From the NCBI RefSeq assembly GCF_003255815.1, contig NC_037670.1:27492672-27556671 (forward strand): 64,000 nucleotides of DNA, written 5' to 3'. Origin of the DNA: Theropithecus gelada (Eukaryota; Chordata; Mammalia; Primates; Cercopithecidae). A model generated the notes under the pieces. The model did not search any database. It saw only the letters and a program-made list of their open reading frames with translations, and was not told the origin of the DNA. The translations under genes and the position numbers were made by a program. Below are positions 54,990-64,000 of this stretch, one piece after another (the first letter of the stretch is position 1; the number at the start of each line of letters is the position of its first letter).

Positions 54990-56230
54990 GCATATGGGGA
55001 GTGGTGGATAAACATTTCACAGCACACATCTGTCCCCAGACAAGAAGTACTATTCTGTAGCCAGGACTTAATGCCATTCACTTGTGTATTGCTTGTTTGT
55101 TTGTTTCCTTGATAGGTTTTTACTGAACTAATGGAGAAGGCCAGTGGGGGGGGGGTTTCCAGATGTGTCACTCAAAAGATAAAACGCTCCATTACTGTCC
55201 TCACTTTCTTCTTCTTAAAATCACGCTCACCTTCTCCAAGGCAATCAGTTCTCTTTATAGTCACTATCACTCCATCTCAGCCGATCAGGGATGAAAACAG
55301 TTTGGGTTTGGTTGGATAAATGGAAACTGTGGGCGGCAGCTCCCTCTTTTCTGAAGCTGATTTGCCCTTGCTCATTGGCTCTGATAAGGAGATACAAATA
55401 TAATGAGATGCCAGGTTGGGAGAGAGTGAAAGACAATGGAACCCAAGTTCAAAACAAAGCTAGATGCCCTGGGTCGATAGCAGGGCTCAGGGCCAGTGTC
55501 TGGCAACATGACAGTAAAGGCTTAAAAAAAAAAAAAAACACGGATTTTAAAAACAGAGCTTCAGCCGTTTTACCACCACACAGTAATTGGACACAAGGAA
55601 AGTTGCTCCTGGCACCTGGCGGTGGAGGTAATTATCGTTCTTCTCCCAGGAGCATAATAACCGCATTGTTTGACTGGTGAGTTGTGCAGGGGTGCAATCT
55701 GAAAGGGAGAGAAGGCCGACTGAGAGCATGAAAAGAAGGAAAGGTGTGGCCTTTGATGTGTTTCCAGGCCCGGGTCGGGGACCTGAACTGTGAGAAATAA
55801 GCATGTCAGAGATCTTTGTCTTCTCGCCTGTGAAGACACTTTTACCATTGCAAATCCCTGCCTTTATCTGCACAGAACCCATTAAATCAACTCGGCGCAG
55901 CTGTCATCAGCTGAGGCCCGAAACCAAAGCTCACACTTGGGTTTGACTTTATTGACACGCCTCACTAGCAAAAGCGAGATCGGATAACTTTAGGCTGAGA
56001 TAATTCAGGTAGGTCCGGGGGTTGTGTGTTGTTTCTTACCGTGGCTTATCAGACGTTTTCCAGACAAGCTCTTCTGGCGCAAGTGAAACAATACTGAACA
56101 TTTTTTTGATGCAGAGGATGCCAAGCAAGTTATGCTCAAAGGCCTGAGTTCCAAGAAGCAACAGCATTCATTCACCCATCTGTCCCACACACATTCCCTA
56201 GGTGTTGATCCTTGCTGGGACAGGGGAGTG
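54990..56230. other. repeat-free stretch, possible conserved noncoding DNA
   Basis: There is no recognisable transposon for 1.2 kb in an otherwise repeat-dense region. It keeps CpGs (aaccgcattg, aactcggcgcagc, aagcgagatcgg) and E-box and GATA-like cores. No coding signal is convincing; the 129-codon frame 55291-55680 lacks a motif. Confidence 0.4.
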
Positions 56231-57395
56231 TTGAAGATGACCTAAAAGTGTAAAATGAATGTCAAGGAACACACTGTCTAGTCTGGAAACAGAATCTCAT
56301 ATATACAATAATAGAGCCAGGGTAGAAATAGTGCATGCCTTAAAATAAATAGAAGTTAGATGTGAAGGAACTATGAAAGAGATTTGATTTTTCTTTTCTT
56401 GGAGAAGATCGAACAAGCCACGATAAAGGAGGATCCATTAGAAATGGACCTTAAAAAATGGGATGGGGTTTGAAATTCTGGTGAAGAGGTGAATGTCATT
56501 AAAGGTAAAGATATGCAACGTTTTTATCTGTGTTTTTTTATTGAACTATAATTCAGGTTTATTTGTATTGTAATAGTACATTCTAAATTCTGAGTGTGGA
56601 ATTCAGGACGCCTTCATATTTAGAGGACAGGAAAGCAATTCTTTTTCGTGTATCCACTTGGGCATTAGTGTTTACAGTCATAAAACATAATCGACATTTA
56701 CAATTATTTTTAACTTTTAGAAGTCTTATTAGGTTCTTAACACCACATTTGATATTGAGAGATGAACAGAACAATATGTAAATATAGCAGAAAACTTCAA
56801 GACATTAATAGGAGTCTAAAACTTCCAGGCGTTATTTTTGATACTCTTCAAAATTAGGTGGAGAAGGAGAAAGTTCCATTTTCAGGATTTTTTTTTCATT
56901 TCCAATTTACTTTTGAGTTATTTGTTATATCCCCTACTCCACATGTTACACAATCTTCTAAATCAATTTTCTCACTGAATAGGGTCTACTTCTCAGATGG
57001 GTTTAAGTGTATGCTGATTAAGTGTAAAAACTAGAGTACCCTGCCTGGGTCAAAAAAGCTGTATTATTTTTATCTTAATTGTTTTGTGTTCACCTACAAT
57101 TAAGTTCAGCAGACACCGGGGTACTGATTAATAGTCTCTTTAAAGTCACTATAATATAGTTTCATAATTGATTCTGTTATTCGAATGCAAGCTTTTATGC
57201 TCAATCATTGTGTGTTAAATACACCACTCTGGTTTCTTCTCTTTCAACTACTTACCCTGAGCAGGTGGTGGAAACAAACTCAAATGCTACCATTTTGGTG
57301 ACCAAGTGGTTACACAAATAAACAATATGAGTAACATCTGGTGAATGTGATGGTACAATAAATGTGGAAGTCAAATGATCTCATTTAGCAGATCC
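56231..57395. other. AT-rich stretch with no recognised repeat
   Basis: I see no family or gene. It is probably old unique sequence. Confidence 0.4.
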
Positions 57396-57399
57396 TTTG

Positions 57400-58250
57400 T
57401 AAAAATTAACTTTTTAATTTGGAATAATTTTATAGGTAAGCAAACGTTTCAAAGACAGTTCAGAGAGTTCTCCTGTATCTTTCACCCAGATTCCTCCATT
57501 GTCAACATCTTGCATTACGATGGTACCTTTGTCACAGCTAAGAAAACAACTTTGAGGCATTACTGTTAGCTAAACTGCAGATACTGATTGTATTTCACCC
57601 ACTTTCCCATTACATCCTCATCCGGTTCCAAGATCTAATCCAAGGCACCACATTGCATTTAATTGTCGTATCTCTCTGGTCTCCTACAGCTTGTGAGAAT
57701 TTCTTGGTCTTTCCTTGTTTTTAATGATCTTGAGAGCCTTGAAGAGTCCTGGGCAAGTATCCTGTAGGATGAGCCCCCGATCTGTTTTTATCTGTTGCTT
57801 TCCTCATATGTCAGAAAGAATAGGAGAGGTTAAGTGCCCTTCTCCTCGCATTGTATTAGGAGAGACATGCTATCCACATGACATCACTTGGTTAGAGTGG
57901 TAAGCATTGTGGTTACGCACGGCTTAACTGCTCAGTCAAAGGAGTGTTTGTTAGATTTCTACACGGTAAAAAATTATTAAATTGCTAATATTTTCTTTTG
58001 CTTTTCCATACTCTATTCTTGGAAAGTGAGTCACCAAGTCTGTCCCACCCTCAAGGTTGAGGAGGGTGGCGGTTGAGGAGGGTGGCGGTTGAGGAGGGTG
58101 GCAATTGAGGCCAACCTCCCGGAAGGGGAAGTATCTACACATATTACTCAAAATTCTTGTAGAAGAAAGATTTGTTCCTTTTTCTCCAGTGGTGTGTGTA
58201 TGCATGCATGCATGTATGAACTCATGGGCGTTTATCTGGTTCTTCAGTTT
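57400..58250 (-). mobile_element. L1M 3' UTR, antisense, about 0.85 kb
   Basis: The reversed L1M reads cacattgcatttaattgtcg, tatctctctggtctcctaca, cttgagagccttgaagagtc, gacatcacttggttagagtg and ggaaagtgagtcaccaagtc. It is the mirror-orientation counterpart of 37905-38937. Confidence 0.75.
58055..58102 (+). repeat. three tandem copies of a 16-bp unit
   Basis: The unit GGTTGAGGAGGGTGGC occurs three times without change at 58055-58070, 58071-58086 and 58087-58102. A partial, altered copy follows. It lies inside the L1M. Confidence 0.98.
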
Positions 58251-58535
58251 ATGGTTAGTAACAATTTTTTTTGGCTGTAACGATATTAGACACAGCCATT
58301 GGAACTGCTTTTAGGTTTGCTCTTTATCCCTTTGATATGTCCCTTTTAATGTATTTATTTCAACACTTCCTTACCTTTGGGCACTGCAAAATGACACACC
58401 TTGTACTTTCACTGCCTTAGCCCTAAATTCATCAGTTTTCCCAAGATGCTGTGATTCTTTTAAACATATTTATGGAAGTAAAAGTAGATTCTCCTTTCAG
58501 TAAATATGGTACCATCATTTGATAGGCATATTATT

Positions 58536-58852
58536 ATTATTATTATTATTATTTTATTTATTTATTTATTTTTGAGACAGAGTCTTGCTCTCACCCAGGC
58601 TGGAGTGCAGTGGCGCAATCTTGGCTCACTGCAAGCTCCACCTCCCGAGTTCACGCCATTCTCCTGCCTCAGCCTCCCGAGTAGCTGGGACCACAGACGC
58701 CCGCCACCACGCCTGGCTAATTTTTTGTATTTTTAGTAGAGATGGGGTTTCACCGTGTTAGCCAGGATGGTCTCGATCTCCTGACCTCGTGATCTGCCCA
58801 CCTTGGCCTCCCAAAGTGCTGGAATTACAGGCGTGAGCCACCGCGCCCGGTC
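58536..58852 (-). mobile_element. AluY-like element, antisense, with ATT/ATTT tail
   Basis: The tail is now a (TTA)n/(TTTA)n microsatellite (58531-58573). The reversed Alu is AluY-like (gtgttagccaggatggtctc). A 15-bp duplication with one mismatch flanks it, GATAGGCATATTATT (58521-58535) and GATAAGCATATTATT (58853-58867). Confidence 0.95.
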
Positions 58853-58869
58853 GATAAGCATATTATTTT

Positions 58870-59120
58870 AAAACTTAAATTTTAGTTAAAGGATTTTCCA
58901 AGATGTGTAAAGGTTAATTTGCATTTGTTGAGATACTATAACATTTTATCAATACACACATATATTAGGACATAATGATTTAAATTATAAAACATTTTTT
59001 AACTTCTGAAGGGATTTTTTTGGCAATTTGTTCTTCTGAAGAATTTATTAAAGAATGCATATATTTGGCTTGTCATATTTTAGTTTCTGTCTGTACAGTT
59101 TTTTCTTAATACATCTATCT
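58870..59120. other. unassigned AT-rich DNA
   Basis: I see no recognisable element. Confidence 0.4.
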
Positions 59121-59124
59121 CAAA

Positions 59125-59430
59125 AGGTTAATGTATCAGCCAGGATACAGGTTAGGCTGCAGTAACACAAACCCCCAAATGTCACTGGCTTCAGGCATTT
59201 ATTCTCACTCAGGCTCCATGTCCACCTTGGGTGAGCAAGAGGCATCACTTAGGCCTCCAGGCTGAACAAGCCTCCACTCTGGATTAAGATTTGTCATCTT
59301 GACAGGAGGAAAAAGACATGCTTGTGACTAGAAGTGTGGTATTTTACTTCTCAAAACAAGTCACATGGCCATCCCTGACTGCAAGGTTTACCATCCTGCT
59401 AGGTGCCCTAATGCAGGAGAGCTAGAAACA
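59125..59430 (-). mobile_element. LTR-like segment, antisense, family uncertain
   Basis: Phrases gtatcagccaggatacaggt, taggctgcagtaacacaaac, tcactggcttcaggcattta, acaagtcacatggccatccc and actgcaaggtttaccatcct follow a reversed MaLR/ERVL-like LTR, similar to 19885-20270. Confidence 0.5.
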
Positions 59431-59879
59431 TGGATGGACAGCTCTAATGGTTAACACACTTGGACATGTGTCTATCATTAGGGAACCTGGCTCTCCCCAA
59501 GTTTTCCAACCTTCAGATAGCTCTTTCCTTGAATGCACAAGCAAAATTCATGAAGAGTTTCCATATTGCAAGATGGAAAGGAGCCCTGTATCTTTTTCCA
59601 GTATTTCTAAAGCCCCCCAAGAGGTCTCCAAGAAGCTTCTTTAACTCCACAGTCACTACTTGCCTTTAAAATTCCCCTACCATCCATACAACAATCTCTG
59701 AGAAGAGTGTAGCCCAGGAAAGGCCTCACTGCCCTTATTAACTTTTCCTGGGTCTAGACACTGGCCAGAACCTAATTCTTCAAAGTAAATTTATGACTGA
59801 GTTAAAGTGATTAGAAACCCATCATTTTTGATTACCCATGATTTTTCCAAAGGATAAGCACTATTAACATGCTACTGTA
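59431..59879. other. unassigned DNA
   Basis: I see no recognisable element. Confidence 0.4.
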
Positions 59880-60240
59880 TTTCCTTTTCGTATTTTTTCA
59901 TTCAGTAATTATTTTAATAAGAATTTCAGATTCAACTTTCCTCCTAGCAATAAAATATTTTGTCATCACGTAATTTTCAAAAATTTCACTTTAATAATTG
60001 CATAATATCCTATCATATGGAGGTTCCACTACTTCTTTTCTAAAATGCCAATATCCTATACTATCAATTTCTATCTTTATAAAAAAAAAAGTACTCTGCA
60101 ATGGACACTTTTGTGTATATGTCTTTTTTTATCACTCAATCCCATATCATAAATTCCTGGAAGAACTACTGAGTCAAAGAGAATCAGTGTTTTATACTAT
60201 TAATTCTTGCTATTAAATTGTTTATCAAAGAGATTAATTT
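59880..60240 (-). mobile_element. old L1M fragment, antisense
   Basis: Blocks such as ctctgcaatggacacttttg, ttcctggaagaactactgag and tcaaagagaatcagtg match reversed L1M ORF2-end sequence. It is very diverged. Confidence 0.5.
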
Positions 60241-61728
60241 CAATGTGAGCAATCCCTTGAACAACAAATTAATAAGCCCTATTAAGAGAAATAAAAATAT
60301 AGAAACAGGAATAGATTTTGAATTAACATGATATCATCATATGTTTTAATTGGAGAACATTAGTACATCTATTTAACTAAGAAATAACTGATTATAGGTT
60401 AAACACATTTTGGTTATAATAGGCTCAATGTGAAAACAGCAATCTATGGTTATAGACTCCATAATCTCATCCCCTGTTCACTCGCTTGCTAGTTTTAACA
60501 CCTACCTTTTCTCACACCCACAAAAATCTTATTTGTATGATTTTATTTGAAGAAGAAACTATACTTTTATGAAACCCCAAACTTGGAAACGTACAACAAA
60601 ATAACATAAAAACAACATAAATTAGTAATGTAGAACCACATAAAAAGTTTTGGATTTTGAAAAATAATGTTTAGGATAATGGAACTGCGCTTCTCCGTTT
60701 TCTTGAAAACATATATTCTTATTAATGCATGAAAAAACATCAGAGTTAATGTAGAAGAGTTAAATTTTATTATTTCTATGGAGGAGGGGAATTCTACTCT
60801 ACAATTGTTATCAAGGAAGCCATCTCTAAAAAATTAAAAGGATTTCACTCTCTGCTTAGGAGACTTGGAAGCAATTTCAAATTCCTTATGAATGGTTATG
60901 ATTTGCAGGACAACATTAAGAACAGAAGTCGGAAGTGACTTGTGAGGTCATTCCACACAAAGGGTAGTATCATAGGTTTCTGTGGCTTAGTTACAATGAC
61001 CTATAACTTGTGTAAAAATCACCTACAAATATACAAACACATATATATACACTCAGAGTTGTTAAAACTAGACAACATAATTTAACCACAAAATCCACAG
61101 TTGCTTCAAACCAAGACAGCTCCAATTATTTAGCCACAGAAATGCAGAATCATTTAACCACCGTATACAACGCGTATTGCCAGAAATACTAATTTCATAT
61201 TCATATCTGGAATAGTTTCTATCATTAAAAATATTTTTCATGTCTCCAACCTGGCTCTCTGGAAGATTACAAGCTACCTTGACCCCAAAACTGATGAACA
61301 ACAGCATGGTTTGCTGTAGTTGCATAGGTCTAGCCTGCTTGGTTGGTCCCTATTCCTGTTCTTCTATAATATGACAGTTTTCAAACTTCTTGCAGAAATT
61401 TTGATAATTTAATACTTTTATTAAAATATAATAATTTCATTGTGAAATACCAAATAAGCTTGTTTTGCCATGAGCATTTAACCTTGCCTAAAGGGAAATA
61501 ATGGGGGAAAACACTAAGTAAGGTCAGTAGTGCCAGTGTTGTGTTACCTCAGATTGTTGTTGTATCATTGTTTTGGGGTTTATAAAACAACTGCATATAG
61601 AATTAGAATGGCTTTCAGGCTGGTCACATTTGGTTGAATAATAACTAAATGATGTCCTATATCTGGTGTCCAATATTGTGCTTGGCATACAATATGCTTT
61701 TTAGGGTTATTATTATATTTTAGTCATT
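60241..61728. other. AT-rich stretch with no recognised repeat
   Basis: 1.5 kb with no assigned family. The 85-codon minus frame at 61068-61325 contains no known domain. Confidence 0.4.
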
Positions 61729-62400
61729 CCTTTTTCTTTTTATTTTTAGTCGACGCTTAATTGTGCATATTTGTGGGTTACACTGTGATGTGTTGATATA
61801 CGTATACCTTGTGTAATGATCAAATCAGGATAATTAGCATTTCCATCACCTCAAACATTTACCAGTTCTCTGTAGTAGGAACATACAAAATTCTCTCTTC
61901 TAGCTGTTTTGAGATGTATAATACCTTTTTGTTGACTACGATCACTCTGCTGTGCAATAGAATATCAGCACTTGTTCTTCCTAACTGTGACTTTTTATCC
62001 ATTGACCTATCTCTCTCCTTGCTCCTCTTCTGCCCACCCTCTTCAGCTGCTTGGAACCACTGTTCTATTCACTACTTCTATGAGATCAACTTTTTAACAT
62101 TCTGCATATAAATAGGAACATGTAATATTTGTCCTTCTGTGGCTTATTTCACTTGATTTCATTCAGATTCATCCATGTTGTTGTGAATGACATGATTTTA
62201 TTCTTTTTTATGGCTGAATAGTATTCCATTGTAATATACATCACATTTTCTTTTTCCATTTGTCTGTTATTGAACACTTGACTCCATATCTTGGCTATTA
62301 TGAATAGTGCCGCAAAAAATATGGGAGTGAAGATATCTCTTTGACATACAGATTTTATTTTCTTCAGATTTATACCCACTAACAGGATTGCTGGATCAAA
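61729..62400 (-). mobile_element. L1 3' part, antisense (3' part of an inverted L1)
   Basis: A T-rich tail is followed by the reversed 3' UTR and ORF2 end of an L1MA/L1MB-type element: ataattagcatttccatcac, gtgcaatagaatatcagcac, tggctgaatagtattccatt and ggattgctggatcaaa. It switches strand at about 62401. Confidence 0.85.
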
Positions 62401-62645
62401 CTAAAAGAGCTTCTACACAGCAAAGAAAACAATCAACAAAGTATAGAAACAACCTACAAAATGGGAGAAAATATTTGCAAACTATACATCTGACAAGGGG
62501 TGAATATCCAGAATATATAAGAAACTCACACAACTCAACAGCAAAATAAAAAAAAAATCTTATTTAAAAATGGGCAAAATACCTTAATAGGTATTTCTCC
62601 ACATAAAACACACAAATGAGCAACAGGTATATGAAAAACTACTCA
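62401..62645 (+). mobile_element. L1 ORF2 segment, sense (inverted 5' part)
   Basis: The sense ORF2 sequence reads agagcttctacacagcaaag, aatgggagaaaatatttgca, gaatatccagaatatataag and caacaggtatatgaaaaact. It lies upstream of the antisense part in L1 coordinates, with a few hundred bases missing between. No frame is intact. Confidence 0.85.
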
Positions 62646-62654
62646 CCTAATCTC

Positions 62655-62785
62655 ATATACCCTGCCATATTCTATTATTTAGCAGCAAGGCACAGGTGCT
62701 GCTCACACTGAAGAGGAGATCACACCAGGGTGTGAATACTAGGAGGTGGGGGTGAGGAGGGCCACTTTTAGTCTGTCCATTACAG
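62655..62785 (-). mobile_element. MLT1-type LTR fragment, antisense
   Basis: The end pattern cacaccagggtgtgaatact, aggaggtgggggtgaggagg and ctgtccattac resembles the reversed 5' end of MLT1. Confidence 0.45.
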
Positions 62786-63109
62786 ATGGATATTTAAATG
62801 TAAAATGTTGAGTTTTAACACAAATGACTCTGCCCCTTTCCTAAAAGAAATTAGAATGTATATACCTCAAATGACACATTCTTGTTTACTGCATAAAGTG
62901 GCTAACAGTTTCCTTTTATTAAGACTTTTGTGTTTTGTAATCTACAGATCTGAAACAACATTGGACATGTAGAAATTAGAGCCTAATGTTCCCAAACTGT
63001 GGTTGGCTTTTTAAGAAATATCTGATAGTCTAACCTGGTGAAGGCCAATTACGGACTATGATATCAATAAGAGGAGGAGTAGAAGTTTTGGTAATAATGG
63101 AAGTACATA
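62786..63109. other. unassigned DNA
   Basis: I see no recognisable element. Confidence 0.4.
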
Positions 63110-63180
63110 ATGGTAGTTTGTTTGCTGAGTATAACTTTATGTCAGGCATTGTGCTAAGTATATACATGTGCCAGTCAGGA
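63110..63180 (-). mobile_element. possible MIR fragment, antisense
   Basis: The phrase atgtcaggcattgtgctaag followed by tatatacatg resembles the reversed MIR 3' part. The match is short. Confidence 0.45.
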
Positions 63181-63505
63181 CAAATGTTAAAATTCCAGCC
63201 ACAGTTGAATCCTATGAGATGCTGCACAGAGGTGAGCATGGGTTGGCCATGCCACTCTACTCCTCAGCCACACTTGATAGGCCTAGGGTGGCCCCAAGCC
63301 CAAGGGAGCCAGTATTGAGTCTACTCACAACAGTGCAGGGCTGGCTGAAAAGCCTGGGCTGATTCCTCAGGTTCTGTCTGGAATTTGCAGTAGCACAAAG
63401 AGAATACGGCACTTAACAATGAAAACTGATGCTTAAAATGCACTATGACTGGATATGACGAGCTGGAGAGGCACGAACCGAAATGAAGGATCGCAGACGG
63501 AATGA
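63181..63505. other. unassigned DNA
   Basis: Two overlapping open frames (63058-63318, 63168-63362) show no domain. No repeat is recognised. Confidence 0.4.
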
Positions 63506-63780
63506 GCTCTTTGGGAGGTCAAGGTGGTGGATCACCTGAGGTCAGGAGTACAACACCAGACTGACCAATATGGTGAAACTCTGTCTCTACTAAAAATACA
63601 AAATTAGCCAGGAATGATGGTGCATGCCTGTAATCCCAGCTACTTGGGAGGCTGACACAGGAGAATCACTTGAACCTGGGAGGGGGAGGTTGCAGTGAGC
63701 CAAGATCATGCCACTGACCTCCAGCCTGGCAACAAGAATGAAACTCCATCCCAAAAAAAACAAACAAACAAACAAACAAA
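63506..63780 (+). mobile_element. 5'-truncated AluS-like element, sense
   Basis: The element starts in the left monomer at ctctttgggaggtcaaggtg, lacking about the first 40 bp, and runs through accagactgaccaatatggt to an A/(AAAC)n tail (63753-63780). S-type features are present. Confidence 0.9.
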
Positions 63781-63794
63781 AACCCCAATCATAT

Positions 63795-64000
63795 ACCTAT
63801 TGTTTCAACAAATATTAACTGAGTGTTTAAAATGTGCTGCACACTGTACTGGGTGTTAGGGTGTAAAGGTAGACGAGGTAAATAGGTTCTAGCCTTCACA
63901 GAGATGAATTCCACAAGGGAAGACACAAATCAAAATTAAAATTAAAACTAATGCTATAACCTGTTAAATCAAAACATAGGTCTGCCCTCGGACCCAGAAA
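63795..64000 (-). mobile_element. L2 3' end, antisense, runs off the window
   Basis: Phrases tttcaacaaatattaactga, atgtgctgcacactgtactg and tctagccttcacagagatga match the reversed L2 terminus. Confidence 0.7.

Overview
This window is nuclear DNA from a primate, most likely human or a close ape. The evidence is the repeat content: five AluY-like and two AluS-like elements, a truncated primate L1 3' end at 33.9 kb, three MST-type solo LTRs, many MLT1/MLT2 LTRs, MER20-type hAT elements, and a heavy background of decayed MIR, L2 and L1M. All family names were assigned by eye from remembered consensus patterns, so class and orientation are firmer than subfamily.

I find no protein-coding gene, exon, tRNA, rRNA, CpG island or CRISPR array that I can support. 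Every open frame is short, and each is either inside a repeat or ordinary stop-free chance. The longest (51605-52495, minus) is kept open by CA-rich microsatellite. The window is therefore intergenic or deep intronic, and the sequence alone does not show which.

Layout. 0-9 kb: an L2 split by a small L1 (2.06-3.05 kb), two MLT1 LTRs, and unique AT-rich sequence. 9.4-9.75 kb: a tandem duplication whose junction carries a copy of DNA from 7.8 kb. 10-17 kb: an inverted L1, MER20, MLT1, and a MIR cluster. 17-26 kb: MLT2, AluY, an old L1 3' end, a tiny L1, a pair of related 0.17-kb segments, and MER20. 28-31 kb: an L2-rich block with a hAT element. 31-35 kb: mostly unassigned, with an L1 that has a clear target-site duplication. 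35.2-37.5 kb: AluY, a GA microsatellite, and an LTR-rich block with a large inverted repeat plus a direct repeat. 37.9-47.5 kb: a 1-kb L1M tail, MIR, two MLT1 LTRs, AluS, a local duplication, and two MST solo LTRs facing each other. 47.9-54.9 kb: the densest repeat block (AluY, MLT1, MIR, TG tracts, MST, MLT2, AluY inside MIR), including a segment made of copies of two neighbouring regions. 55-57.4 kb: an unusually repeat-free stretch. 57.4-64 kb: L1M, AluY, a second inverted L1, a truncated Alu, and an L2 tail.

The layering gives a history: L2 and MIR are oldest and are cut by MLT1 or L1, which were followed by MST and then AluS/AluY. The points most worth checking are local rearrangements rather than a gene system: the templated insertion near 9.5 kb, the mosaic copy at 50.2-50.5 kb, and the inverted-repeat block at 35.8-37.4 kb.
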